A DNA stretch of 64,000 nt, taken from positions 1,488,001 to 1,552,000 of the forward strand of contig NZ_RQJO01000008.1 in the NCBI RefSeq assembly GCF_003858635.1, in the 5' to 3' direction. The notes under the pieces were generated by a model. The model did no database searches. It was not told where the DNA came from and saw nothing but the letters and a program-made list of their open reading frames with translations. The stretch comes from Larkinella rosea (GTDB lineage: Bacteria > Bacteroidota > Bacteroidia > Cytophagales > Spirosomataceae). Both the position numbers and the translations under genes were made by a program. Positions 53,511 to 61,860 of this stretch are shown here, one piece after another; positions within the stretch are counted from its first letter, which is position 1; each line of letters opens with the position of its first letter.

Positions 53511-53846
53511 ATGAACTTACGACGCGACGTATTCCAGGCCATCGCCGACCCGACCCGACGGGCGATCCTGCTGCTGGTGACTTCCCACGCCATGACAGCC
53601 GGGGCCATTGCCGCTAATTTCGACACGGCCCGCCCGACGGTTTCCAGGCACCTCCAGATCCTGACCGAATGCGAACTATTGAAGCAGGAGCAAACCGGTC
53701 GGGAAATTTATTATCACCTCAACGGACAGAAAATGAAAGAGATAGCCGATTTTATTGAGCCATTCCGCAACCTGTGGGACGACCGGTTTAACAAGCTGGA
53801 AGCCATCATGAAAAATTATACGCAGAAAAAAGAAGAAAGAGAATAG
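53511..53846 (+). CDS. ArsR-family transcriptional regulator
   Basis: 111 aa winged helix: [60 protein letters not shown]. There is only one cysteine and no CVC metal box, so it is not an arsenic or cadmium sensor; it resembles SdpR/YczG-type repressors that sit with SRPBCC genes. It leads an operon of five further genes. Likely binds its own promoter and lets go on an unknown signal. Confidence 0.93.
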   Translation: MNLRRDVFQAIADPTRRAILLLVTSHAMTAGAIAANFDTARPTVSRHLQILTECELLKQEQTGREIYYHLNGQKMKEIADFIEPFRNLWDDRFNKLEAIMKNYTQKKEERE

Positions 53847-53890
53847 ACAAGAGATTAATAAAATCAACGAAGTCTTTCCTCTCTTGTCTA
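53844..53890. repeat. Inverted repeat TAGACAAGAG / CTCTTGTCTA
   Basis: Perfect 10-bp arms with a 27-nt centre in the gap between the ArsR and SRPBCC genes. The sequence resembles the TCTCTTGTCTTATT tandem at 10939. Confidence 0.7.
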
Positions 53891-53920
53891 ACGGTCTATT
53901 ATACAAATCCAAAAAATAGC

Positions 53921-54403
53921 ATGGAGCGCAAAACCAAGATCAACGCCGAGGACGGCAAACAGGACCTGCTGATCACGCGGGAATTCGATTTGCCGTTGGA
54001 ACTGCTGTTTAAAGCGTACGAGGAACCCGAAATTGTGGCGCAATGGATGAATACGAAGGTGCTGAAACTCGAGAATAAGAAGCATGGCAGCTGGCAGTTC
54101 GAAACCAGCGATGCGCACGGAAACGTGGTGATGCGGGCCAACGGAACGATTCATGCGTTTGTCCCGAATCAGAAAATCATCCGGACGTTCGAAATGGAAA
54201 ATGCGCCCGATTCGGCGACCCGATTTCCGGTTCAGCTTGAGTTTCTGGAATTCGAATCCCTGGCGGACAACCGCAGCAAACTCAGCATGCAAATCGTGTA
54301 CCGATCGGTGGCCGACCGGAATCGGATGCTGCAATTGCCTTTTGCGCAGGGCATTAACATGGCCCATAACCGCTTGCAGGACGTCGTCAACAACTTAAAA
54401 TAA
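53921..54403 (+). CDS. SRPBCC (AHSA1-type) protein, first copy
   Basis: 160 aa. A START/Bet v1-like fold with a deep ligand cavity: ITREFDLPLELLFKAYEEPEIVAQWMNTKVLKL, SWQFETSDAHGNVVMRANGTIHAFVPNQKIIRTFEM and NRMLQLPFAQGINMAHNRLQDVV. Likely binds a hydrophobic small molecule. It belongs to the ArsR operon; the next gene begins 8 bp later. A second SRPBCC protein is encoded at 55394. Confidence 0.9.
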   Translation: MERKTKINAEDGKQDLLITREFDLPLELLFKAYEEPEIVAQWMNTKVLKLENKKHGSWQFETSDAHGNVVMRANGTIHAFVPNQKIIRTFEMENAPDSATRFPVQLEFLEFESLADNRSKLSMQIVYRSVADRNRMLQLPFAQGINMAHNRLQDVVNNLK

Positions 54404-54410
54404 CCGCATC

Positions 54411-54794
54411 ATGTCAAAAAGGAACAAAATCATCTATTGGGTAGCCACGCTCTGGTTGTCCCTCGGAATGGTATCCACGGCGATTGTTCAACTGATCAAA
54501 ATGAACGAAGAAGTTGATTTGTTTACACGTCTGGGTTACCCGATTTATCTCCTGACCCTGCTGGGTGTCTGGAAAATTCTGGGGGTGATTGCCGTGCTGA
54601 TTCCTAAATTTCCGTTGCTGAAAGAATGGGCGTATGCCGGTTTTTTCTTTGCCATGTCGGGGGCGGTTTTTTCGCACGTCATCAGCGGAGATGACGCCAG
54701 GGAGAATTTCGGACCGGTTTTATTGCTCGTCCTGACAGCGGTTTCGTGGTATTTCCGCCCGATGGATCGAAAATTGATTCCCGTAACCTATTAA
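54411..54794 (+). CDS. DoxX-like membrane protein
   Basis: 127 aa with four hydrophobic segments (YWVATLWLSLGMVSTAIVQL, YPIYLLTLLGVWKILGVIAVLI, EWAYAGFFFAMSGAVFSHVI, VLLLVLTAVSWYF). Matches the DoxX family; members are small quinone- or thiol-related membrane proteins of unclear role. It is tightly packed in the ArsR operon (8 bp before it, 10 bp after). Confidence 0.85.
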   Translation: MSKRNKIIYWVATLWLSLGMVSTAIVQLIKMNEEVDLFTRLGYPIYLLTLLGVWKILGVIAVLIPKFPLLKEWAYAGFFFAMSGAVFSHVISGDDARENFGPVLLLVLTAVSWYFRPMDRKLIPVTY

Positions 54795-54803
54795 CTGAAG
54801 CGC

Positions 54804-55382
54804 ATGAATCCCAGGGTTGATTTCTATTTTGACAAGGCCAAAACGTGGCAGGAGGAATACCGGCTTTTGCGAACGATTGTTCTCGGTTGCCACCTGACCG
54901 AAGAATTGAAGTGGGGCGTTCCCTGCTACACGTTTGAGAAAAAGAACGTTGTGTTGATCCACGGATTTAAGGAATACTGCGCGCTTCTGTTTCACAAAGG
55001 GGCTTTGTTGAAAGACCCCAGCGGCATCCTGATCCAGCAAACGGAAAATGTGCAGTCGGCACGGCAGATCCGGTTTACGAGTGTGGACGAAATCCACGAT
55101 CTCAAATCCGTACTGGAAGCCTATCTTTATGAAGCCGTGGAGGTGGAAGAAGCCGGTTTGAAGGTGGCATTAAAAAAGACGCCGGAATTTACCATGCCGG
55201 ACGAATTTCAGCATAAATTGGACGAAATCCCGGCGTTGAAAACCGCTTTTGACGCCCTGACGCCGGGCCGGCAACGGGCTTATCTGCTGCATTTTTCGCA
55301 AGCGAAACAGGCGAAAACCCGGGCGTCGCGGATTGAGAAATGGATGCCCGCCATCCTGAATGGAAAAGGATTGGAAGACTAA
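54804..55382 (+). CDS. YdeI/DUF1801-like protein with OmdA-type C terminus
   Basis: 192 aa. The first part is a DUF1801-like domain (RVDFYFDKAKTWQEEYRLLRTIVLGCHLTEELKWGVPCYTFEKKNVVLIHGFKEYCALLFHKGALL). The end is the bacteriocin-protection YdeI/OmdA region (EFQHKLDEIPALKTAFDALTPGRQRAYLLHFSQAKQAKTRASRIEKWMPAILNGKG). Soluble, function unproven; relatives in other Bacteroidota lie beside SRPBCC and DoxX genes as here. Spacing to the next gene is 11 bp. Confidence 0.88.
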   Translation: MNPRVDFYFDKAKTWQEEYRLLRTIVLGCHLTEELKWGVPCYTFEKKNVVLIHGFKEYCALLFHKGALLKDPSGILIQQTENVQSARQIRFTSVDEIHDLKSVLEAYLYEAVEVEEAGLKVALKKTPEFTMPDEFQHKLDEIPALKTAFDALTPGRQRAYLLHFSQAKQAKTRASRIEKWMPAILNGKGLED

Positions 55383-55393
55383 CACAACTACCC

Positions 55394-55855
55394 ATGGAAA
55401 CACCGGAAATCCTGCGCACGTCGCCGGAATGCGAGATTGTAACCACCCGCGTATTGGCCTTTCCGCGCCAGCTCGTTTACCGGGCCTGGACCGAACCGGA
55501 GCATCTCAAAAACTGGTGGGGGCCTAACGGTTTTACCAACACCTTTCACCTGTTCGACTTCCGGGTGGGCGGGCGGTGGCTTTTTACGATGCATGGCCCC
55601 GAAAAAGGCAACTACCCCAACGAATGCACGTTTTTGGTCATCCGCGAACCGGAACGGCTGGTCTGGAACCGTCAATCCAAACCGCTGTTTCAGGTGGAAG
55701 TCCTTTTTGACGAAATCGCCGAAAAGGAAACCCGGGTCACGTTTAAGCAGCAATTCGAAACGGAGGAAGAATGCAATAAACTCCGAAAGTTTGTCCCGGA
55801 GAAAAATGAGGAAAATATGGACCGACTGGAAAATGAGTTGGCGAAAATGTCGTAA
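55394..55855 (+). CDS. SRPBCC (AHSA1-type) protein, second copy
   Basis: 153 aa from the ATG at 55394; upstream in frame lies the previous gene. CEIVTTRVLAFPRQLVYRAWTEPEHLKNWWGPNGFTNTF and GGRWLFTMHGPEKGNYPNECTFLVIREPERLVW are typical of the AHSA1 family. It shares fold but little direct sequence with the first copy at 53921, so not a recent duplicate. Ligand unknown. Confidence 0.92.
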   Translation: METPEILRTSPECEIVTTRVLAFPRQLVYRAWTEPEHLKNWWGPNGFTNTFHLFDFRVGGRWLFTMHGPEKGNYPNECTFLVIREPERLVWNRQSKPLFQVEVLFDEIAEKETRVTFKQQFETEEECNKLRKFVPEKNEENMDRLENELAKMS

Positions 55856-55873
55856 GCCTAAACCAATCAATAC

Positions 55874-56440
55874 ATGAATAATCCTAAAAACGAGTTGTCG
55901 CCGGAGCAGCGGGAAGAACTGCTCAAGACCCTGAAAACCCGGTTTGAGAAACATAAAAACCGCCATACCGGTCTGGAATGGCCGGCCGTGCTGGAAAAAC
56001 TGGAAGCCCGTTCGGATAAATTGTGGTCGCTCAGCATCATGGAAGAAACCGGTGGGGAACCGGATGTGATTGGCCACGATCCGGAAACGGGCGACTACCT
56101 CTTCTGTGATTGTTCGGCGGAAAGTCCGAAGGGCCGCCGGAGTGTCTGCTTCGACCGGGAAGCGCTGGATTCGCGGAAGGAAAATAAACCACACGATAAC
56201 GCCCTGGATATGGCTGCCGAAATGGGCGTTGAACTGTTATCCGAAGAACAATACCGGGCCTTGCAGCAACTGGGCGCGTTCGATGCAAAAACCTCGAGCT
56301 GGGTGCAAACGCCCGCTGAGATCCGGAAACTCGGTGGCGCGCTCTTCTGTGATCGCCGGTACAACACGGTTTTTCTGTACCACAACGGGGCCGAATCCTA
56401 CTATGCCGCCCGGGGATTCCGGGGTTTGCTCCGGGTTTAA
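55874..56440 (+). CDS. DUF4256 family protein
   Basis: 188 aa. Recognised as DUF4256: LSPEQREELLKTLKTRFEKHKNRHTGLEWPAVLEKLEA, LWSLSIMEETGGEPDVIGHDPETGDYLFCDCSAESPKGRRSVCFDREAL and FDAKTSSWVQTPAEIRKLGGALFCDRRYNTVFLYHNGAESYYAARGFRGLL. No known activity. The last gene of the ArsR operon, 18 bp after its neighbour. Confidence 0.9.
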   Translation: MNNPKNELSPEQREELLKTLKTRFEKHKNRHTGLEWPAVLEKLEARSDKLWSLSIMEETGGEPDVIGHDPETGDYLFCDCSAESPKGRRSVCFDREALDSRKENKPHDNALDMAAEMGVELLSEEQYRALQQLGAFDAKTSSWVQTPAEIRKLGGALFCDRRYNTVFLYHNGAESYYAARGFRGLLRV

Positions 56441-56654
56441 ACTGGCGCGGGCGGTCAGCGGTTTTCCTGCTGTTCTTAAAAAATAGACGCAACACGACAG
56501 CGAACCGATCGTGTATTGAAAATCCCTATTTTGCCAAACGAGTCAGGGTTGGCAACTAACTTCGGAATCCTTGATATATTAGGGGAAGAAACGGGATGGA
56601 TAGGCGAGTTGGCCGAGAATCCATAAGCGACTATTTTTTAGAAAGATAAACACA

Positions 56655-58238
56655 ATGCATAGCCTTTTACCTTTTCTGCTCGCCATGATCGCGGCCATCG
56701 TGCTGTTGAACATGTGGGCCAATAAACTTAAAATTGCGTATCCGATTCTGCTGGTAGTTGCCGGGTTGCTGATTAGTTTTATTCCGGGATTACCCATGGT
56801 TCGGATCAATCCCGATCTGATCTTTTTCATTTTTCTGCCGCCCCTGCTGTTTGAGGCATCCTGGACGATCTCGTTCAAGGAAATGAAAAAGTGGTGGCGC
56901 ATCATTGGCAGTTTCGCCTTTCTCGTCGTGTTTTTCACTGCCCTGTCGGTTGCGGTGGTCGCGCACCATTTCATTCCGGGGTTTACGCTAGCCCTGGGGT
57001 TTTTATTGGGCGGAATCGTGTCGCCACCGGATGCAGTCAGTACCGGAGCGATCACCAAATTTGTGAAAATCCCCAACTCCACATCGGCCGTTTTGGAAGG
57101 CGAAAGCCTGCTGAACGATGCATCATCACTGATCATTTTCCGGTTTGCGCTGGTTGCCGTCGGGACGGGGCAGTTCATCTGGCAGGATGTGGCGTTGAGT
57201 TTTGTGTGGATGGTGCTGGGCGGTGCGGGCATTGGCCTGGCGCTGGCCTGGATTTTTGTGGAAACGCACAAACGTCTTCCGCTCGATGCGCAATCAAACA
57301 TCACCCTGACACTCATCGAACCGTATTTTTTGTATTGGGTGGCAGAACAGGTTCATTGTTCGGGCGTGCTGGCGGTCGTAACGGGCGGTTTGTACATGTC
57401 GGCCAGACGGCTGGTTTTTCTGAACAGCGCCAGCCGGATTCAGGGCTTTAGCGTCTGGGAAAGTTTTGTGTATATCCTGAACGGGATTGTCTTTCTGATC
57501 ATCGGTCTGGAGCTTCCCGAAATTGTGGAAGGGCTGCACACGCAGGGCATTCCGTTGCGCACCGCCATTGGTCACGGTGTTTTGATAACCGGGGTATTGA
57601 TTGCCGCCCGGATGATTAGCTCCTACACCGCCATGCTGGCGACACTGATCTTTCGACCCAGCGTTTTGCCCCGGGCCCGTTCCAACCGAATGCGCTGGCT
57701 GATGCCCCTGCTCCTGGGCTGGACGGGAATGCGGGGTGTCGTGTCGCTGGCTGCGGCTTTAGCGATCCCCATTACGTTGGATAATGGCGTAGCTTTCCCG
57801 CAGCGAAACCACATCCTGTTCGTCACGTTTGTCGTGATTCTGCTCACCCTGCTGGTGCAGGGACTGACGCTTCCTGCTTTCATCACCCGGACGAAATTAT
57901 ACGATGGTGTACTGGATGAAGAATCCGAAGCACTGACCAGACAAAAAATGAAACGAGGGCTGAAACAGCACGTCTACGAGTTTCTGAAAAGTAAATACGA
58001 AAATGAACTGAATGGTCACGTCGGTATGGAGAAGTTCCTGAAGCAATGGGAAGAGCGGGCCAAAGCCACCGACGACAGCTGGATGAATAAAAAGACCAAG
58101 GTGATTTTTGTGGAAGTGCTCGAAATCCAACGGCAATACCTGACCGAACTCAACAAAGACCCAACAATCGACGAAGAAATCATCCGCCAGCAGTTATACC
58201 AGATCGATCTGGAAGAAGAACGGCTGAAAATCATTTAG
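56655..58238 (+). CDS. CPA1-family Na+/H+ antiporter
   Basis: 527 aa. About twelve membrane helices, then a cytoplasmic tail of about 100 residues. Family motifs: FLPPLLFEASWTIS, GGIVSPPDAVSTGAITKF (proton/sodium site region), AVLEGESLLNDASSLIIFRFAL and LGWTGMRGVVSLAAALAIP. Exchanges Na+ (or K+) for H+ and helps keep pH. The tail is charged and may be regulatory. Its own transcription unit; converges with the kinase gene 30 bp on. Confidence 0.95.
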   Translation: MHSLLPFLLAMIAAIVLLNMWANKLKIAYPILLVVAGLLISFIPGLPMVRINPDLIFFIFLPPLLFEASWTISFKEMKKWWRIIGSFAFLVVFFTALSVAVVAHHFIPGFTLALGFLLGGIVSPPDAVSTGAITKFVKIPNSTSAVLEGESLLNDASSLIIFRFALVAVGTGQFIWQDVALSFVWMVLGGAGIGLALAWIFVETHKRLPLDAQSNITLTLIEPYFLYWVAEQVHCSGVLAVVTGGLYMSARRLVFLNSASRIQGFSVWESFVYILNGIVFLIIGLELPEIVEGLHTQGIPLRTAIGHGVLITGVLIAARMISSYTAMLATLIFRPSVLPRARSNRMRWLMPLLLGWTGMRGVVSLAAALAIPITLDNGVAFPQRNHILFVTFVVILLTLLVQGLTLPAFITRTKLYDGVLDEESEALTRQKMKRGLKQHVYEFLKSKYENELNGHVGMEKFLKQWEERAKATDDSWMNKKTKVIFVEVLEIQRQYLTELNKDPTIDEEIIRQQLYQIDLEEERLKII

Positions 58239-58268
58239 GCTGCACACAAAGAGCGGTTTTAGGGCCGA

Positions 58269-59543
58269 TTACGCGGTTTCCGGTTTTGGAGAAATGCAAA
58301 ACCGGTGCCAGCTATTGGTTTCCTGGTAGTGCACCTGCAACCCGTAATTGTCGCAGATTTCCTTGATAATGGCCAGCCCCAAACCAACTGAGTCGGGGCT
58401 GCCTCCTTCTTTTTTAAACCGTTCGAACAGGCGTTCCGGGTCCGTCGTCAGCGAACTGCCGGTATTGCTGAACCAGAGTTTATCGGCGTGGGAAAGCAGT
58501 TCCACGCGTCCTTCGGGATGGTTGTGTTTGATCGCGTTGTTGACCAGATTCGTCACCAGGCTTTCGGCCAGTGCAGCGGGTAACGGGACTACAAACGGCT
58601 CACTATTGCGGATATCGACGGCGATTTTTTTGTGCTGAAGAACTTCGTCCATGTCTTCGAGTTTCTCGGTCAGGAGGGCCGTCAGATCGATTGTTTGGTT
58701 GTCCGTAAACTGGTGATTTTCAATCTTCGCCAGCAGCAACAACCCTTGATTGAGCCGGGCCATGCGCCGGGACGCCTGGTAAATGGCCTCGATCCAGCGC
58801 CCCTGCGTTTCGGTCAGTTTTTCCGACTGAATCAGTTGCTCGACTTTCGCGTTGATCAGCGCCAGCGGAGTTTGAATTTCGTGGGACGCATTTTCGGTAA
58901 ATTCTTTCAGGCTGCGGTAATCCTGCTGCATCTTGTCGCCCATTTTGCGCAGCACTTCGTTCAATTCCCGGAACTCATTGATCTCCGGTTTGTCGAGTTG
59001 CAGGGGCGTTGCGTTCGCCAGATTAAACCGCTTGATGCGCGACAGCGTTTCGTAAAACGGATGCCACAGCCGCCCCGAGAGTTTCCCCTGAAACCAGAAC
59101 GTGCCCAACAACAAGAGCCCCAGACAAGCCGCCATTGTCGCTGTAATGACCTCCATGAGCTGGTACGATTGAATCAGCGATTTCCGGATCGAAACCCGGT
59201 GTGTGATGCCCTGAATGGGTACATAAAACGTGAACTGCCGGAACGGCATCAGCTCGTTGTCGTAGCGGTTGCGGATCAGGGTATCCGTAAAGGATTCCGT
59301 TTGCGGTGTATGAGCGCCGACCGGGTCAACGTCAATCTTGTTTTCAACGAAGTACGTGCTGTCCGACCAGACTTTGTGCAGGCGGATATACGCTTCAAAA
59401 TCCAGCCGTTCGACCCGCAACCGGCTTTCGACTTCCCGGTAAATCATAATCCGGACCACCTGGTAAAAGGCCAGCCCGGCGAAGAGGTAAATGACCAGCG
59501 AAAAAGCCAGATAAATTTGATTGGTTTTGGCGAGAAGTTTCAC
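58269..59543 (-). CDS. Membrane sensor histidine kinase
   Basis: 424 aa starting at a GTG (59543) that overlaps the stop of the response-regulator gene by four bases (GTGA), a typical coupled start; the longer frame upstream lies inside that gene. Two membrane helices (LAFSLVIYLFAGLAFYQVV and a second near 155-175, MAACLGLLLLGTFWF) enclose a periplasmic sensor of about 125 residues. HisKA has H221 (NASHEIQTPLALI), followed by HATPase_c (TNLVNNAIKHNH, GLGLAIIKEICDNYGL). Its partner is the OmpR-type regulator. Signal unknown; the loop carries no recognised domain. Confidence 0.94.
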   Translation of the reverse strand: MKLLAKTNQIYLAFSLVIYLFAGLAFYQVVRIMIYREVESRLRVERLDFEAYIRLHKVWSDSTYFVENKIDVDPVGAHTPQTESFTDTLIRNRYDNELMPFRQFTFYVPIQGITHRVSIRKSLIQSYQLMEVITATMAACLGLLLLGTFWFQGKLSGRLWHPFYETLSRIKRFNLANATPLQLDKPEINEFRELNEVLRKMGDKMQQDYRSLKEFTENASHEIQTPLALINAKVEQLIQSEKLTETQGRWIEAIYQASRRMARLNQGLLLLAKIENHQFTDNQTIDLTALLTEKLEDMDEVLQHKKIAVDIRNSEPFVVPLPAALAESLVTNLVNNAIKHNHPEGRVELLSHADKLWFSNTGSSLTTDPERLFERFKKEGGSPDSVGLGLAIIKEICDNYGLQVHYQETNSWHRFCISPKPETA

Positions 59544-60217
59544 GGTTCCCCAAATTTGTACCCAATTCCGTACACCGAGCGCACATAATCCGAACCGCCT
59601 TTTTCGAGCAATTTCCGGCGCAGGTTTTTGATGTGCGAATACACCATATCCAGCGAATCGGCGGAGTCGATGTTGTCGCCCCACAAATGTTCGGCAATAG
59701 ACACTTTGGTCAGCACAACGTCGATATTCGACAGAAAATACAGCAATAAATCGTATTCTTTCCGGGAAATGACCGTCAGCTGGCCGTTGACATACACCTT
59801 CCGCGACGACGGATTCACCCGGATTTCCCGAAACCGGATTTCGGTATGGCCGCCAAAATTCCGCCGACGGATCAGCGATTTAACGCGGGCGTTCAGTTCT
59901 GACAGGTGAAACGGTTTGGTCAGGTAATCGTCCGAGCCAATTTCCAGCCCCCGAATCTTGTCTTCCAACGCATTTCGGGCCGAAATGATGATCACGCCGG
60001 TGGTCGCCAACAGCTTTTTCAGCGTCTCGATCAACTGAAACCCGTTGCCGTCGGGCAGCGTCAGGTCCACGATCACACAATCGTAATCGTAGAGGTAAAT
60101 CCGCTCGTCGGCTTCCCGAAACGTGGCCGCTGTTTCGCAAATATATCCCTCCTTGTTCATATAGTCGCTGATGCTTTCGGCCAGGCCTTTTTCATCTTCT
60201 ACTACCAGTACTTTCAT
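59540..60217 (-). CDS. OmpR-family response regulator
   Basis: 225 aa from the ATG at 60217, where the receiver begins (MKVLVVEDEKG); the frame to 60304 adds no family sequence. Phospho-acceptor D51 (VIVDLTLPDGNG), K104-region YLTKPF. The C-terminal winged helix is of the OmpR/PhoB kind (VISRKEYDLLLYFLSN, HLWGDNIDSADSLDMVYSHIKNLRRKL, SVYGIGYKF). It forms a pair with the overlapping kinase. A TACCTTTG -7 box is present at 60245. Confidence 0.95.
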   Translation of the reverse strand: MKVLVVEDEKGLAESISDYMNKEGYICETAATFREADERIYLYDYDCVIVDLTLPDGNGFQLIETLKKLLATTGVIIISARNALEDKIRGLEIGSDDYLTKPFHLSELNARVKSLIRRRNFGGHTEIRFREIRVNPSSRKVYVNGQLTVISRKEYDLLLYFLSNIDVVLTKVSIAEHLWGDNIDSADSLDMVYSHIKNLRRKLLEKGGSDYVRSVYGIGYKFGEP

Positions 60218-60244
60218 CGTTCCACAGTTCGTCTCTATAAACGC

Positions 60245-60252
60245 CAAAGGTA
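60245..60252 (-). promoter_or_regulatory. -7 box TACCTTTG for the two-component operon
   Basis: Perfect TAnnTTTG on the minus strand, 28 bp before the ATG at 60217. No clear -33 element. Confidence 0.5.
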
Positions 60253-60339
60253 TTGGACAATGTTGGAAAGATTTGGGAAGTTTTGCCAAACCGGAATTTT
60301 GCAACAGGAATAATGGCGTATGTGACAGTCAATTACCAG

Positions 60340-60482
60340 CCCACGGTTTGAACCGTGGGAAACTGGAATGGTGATTGGAAAATGGGGAAACCGTTTTAAC
60401 GGTTTTGAAATCCTGAAACCGTTAAAACGGTTATTGAGTAACGGGTATCAAATACACAAAAACCCACGGTTAAAACCGTGGG
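60340..60482. repeat. Palindromic element, CCCACGG/AAACCG family, copy 2
   Basis: Same design as 12793-12933: outer units CCCACGGTTTGAACCGTGGG (60340-60359) and CCCACGGTTAAAACCGTGGG (60463-60482), inner units AAACCGTTTTAACGGTTT (60388-60405) and AAACCGTTAAAACGGTT (60416-60432). The flanks AATTACCAG and CTGGTAATT extend the pairing. It lies between the two-component operon and the OsmC gene. Confidence 0.9.
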
Positions 60483-60511
60483 CTGGTAATTATTTTTTAA
60501 TAGGGCATTAC

Positions 60512-60928
60512 TTACGCCAGCGTTGCGTCCACGCTGATCGTCGTATTGAACAGCTTCGAGATCGGACAATTGTGTTCGGCGTGGTCCACCAGCTCGTCAA
60601 ATTTGGCCTGATCCAAACCCGGTACGCTGGCGGTCAGCGTCAGTTTGGAACTGGTGATGCCGCTGTCTTCCAGCGTGATGGCGCAACTCACATCCAGCGA
60701 ATCGGCGGCAAAACCGGCCTGCTGAATGTTGAACGCCAGTTGCATGGCAAAACAGCCCGCGTGGGCGGCCGCCACGAGTTCTTCCGGGTTGGTGCCGATG
60801 CCGTCGGCAAACCGGGTGTTGAACGAATATTGCGTCTGATTCAGAACCGTACTGGCGGTTGTCAGGGTTCCTTTTCCGTCTTTGCCGGTTCCGGCCCAGT
60901 GTGCAGAAGCTTTGCGTGTGATTTTCAT
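60512..60928 (-). CDS. OsmC-family peroxide-reducing protein
   Basis: 138 aa, full length for the small OsmC class. The two redox cysteines are C59 ([14 protein letters not shown]) and C121 ([11 protein letters not shown]), with catalytic-site E50 ([12 protein letters not shown]). Reduces organic hydroperoxides in the cytoplasm with a thiol donor. Divergent from the Crp-like gene, with 154 bp between. Confidence 0.95.
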   Translation of the reverse strand: MKITRKASAHWAGTGKDGKGTLTTASTVLNQTQYSFNTRFADGIGTNPEELVAAAHAGCFAMQLAFNIQQAGFAADSLDVSCAITLEDSGITSSKLTLTASVPGLDQAKFDELVDHAEHNCPISKLFNTTISVDATLA

Positions 60929-60972
60929 GGTGAACTTTATTGAAGGTGTTTGTGATTTGTTTTTTGATGGCT

Positions 60973-60980
60973 CAAAGGTA
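60973..60980 (-). promoter_or_regulatory. -7 box TACCTTTG for the OsmC gene
   Basis: Perfect TAnnTTTG on the minus strand, about 45 bp before the ATG. Confidence 0.55.
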
Positions 60981-61082
60981 GCGGGCGGTTTTTTGAGATT
61001 TTTTCACCTATGTTAAAAAGCGTCGGTTGCATCAAAAATTCCGGCAACAGAAAACCGGTTTTAAAAGCAGTTCATAAAACGA

Positions 61083-61679
61083 ATGACACTCCCCCAACAC
61101 ACGGTTTTACACGATCATTTGCACCAGTTTGCCCAGCTTTCCGAAGAGGATTGGCAATTGGGTAATCCATTCTGGCACGTTCGGGCCATGCCGAAACACG
61201 ATTATTTTAACTTCCGGAATTCGGTCTGTCGGCAGGTCGGTTTTATTCTGAAAGGGTTGTTTCGGGTGTATTACATCGATCCAAAAACCGAGTTGGAACA
61301 CAATCTCTATTTCATCCCCGAACACGCCTTTCTGACCTCGCTGAAAGGACTGCTGACGCAAACGACCTGCCCGTATCTCATTGAAGCCCTGGAAGATGCC
61401 GAGTTGCTGGTGATTGACCGCGATCATTTGCAGCAGCTGTACGCGCAGTCCCACGGATGGGAGCGGTTTGGCCGCTTGTTGGCCGAACAGTATTTCCTGT
61501 TCAACCAGATGCGTTCGGAAAGCCTGCTCACCCAAACCGCCGAAGACCGTTACGTCGATCTGCTGAACAACTTCCCGGACATCCTCAACCGGGTATCGCT
61601 GGGGCATATTTCGTCGTATCTCGGCATCAAAGGCCCTTCCCTCAGCCGCATCCGCGCGCAGGTTGCCGCCAAGCGGTGA
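61083..61679 (+). CDS. Crp/Fnr-family transcriptional regulator
   Basis: 198 aa. A cyclic-nucleotide-binding-like beta-roll (WHVRAMPKHDYFNFRNSVCRQVGFILKGLFRVYYIDPKTELEHNLYFIPEHAFLTSL) and a short C-terminal helix-turn-helix (NRVSLGHISSYLGIKGPSLSRIRAQVA). Bacteroidota have many such proteins with poorly conserved ligand pockets, so the effector is unknown. Control of the divergent OsmC gene is a reasonable guess from position. Confidence 0.92.
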   Translation: MTLPQHTVLHDHLHQFAQLSEEDWQLGNPFWHVRAMPKHDYFNFRNSVCRQVGFILKGLFRVYYIDPKTELEHNLYFIPEHAFLTSLKGLLTQTTCPYLIEALEDAELLVIDRDHLQQLYAQSHGWERFGRLLAEQYFLFNQMRSESLLTQTAEDRYVDLLNNFPDILNRVSLGHISSYLGIKGPSLSRIRAQVAAKR

Positions 61680-61690
61680 AAAGAATACTA

Positions 61691-61755
61691 TTTCGCAGAG
61701 TTTAGCGGAGAATTTCTCTGCTAAGCTCTGATTTTCTCCGCTAAACTTTGCGAAA
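61691..61755. repeat. Inverted repeat, CGCAGAGTTTAGCGGAG type, with inner copy
   Basis: Arms TTTCGCAGAGTTTAGCGGAGAA (61691-61712) and TTCTCCGCTAAACTTTGCGAAA (61734-61755) with one mismatch. The centre (61714-61730) is a further near-complementary copy. It lies between the Crp-like and TolC genes. Confidence 0.85.
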
Positions 61756-61860
61756 CAACTTTTCTCTCCTCTCCAACTTCCCAAATGTTTCCAGAATTGC
61801 CCCTTTGTTTTGCAGGCACTTACCGCGGTATTGTCACCATCACCGCTAAGCTAGTTGCCC

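Noticed and set aside
58269-59684. Longer version of the sensor kinase from 59684
   Set aside because: The extra 47 residues lie inside the response-regulator gene in another frame; the GTG at 59543 gives a normal coupled start.
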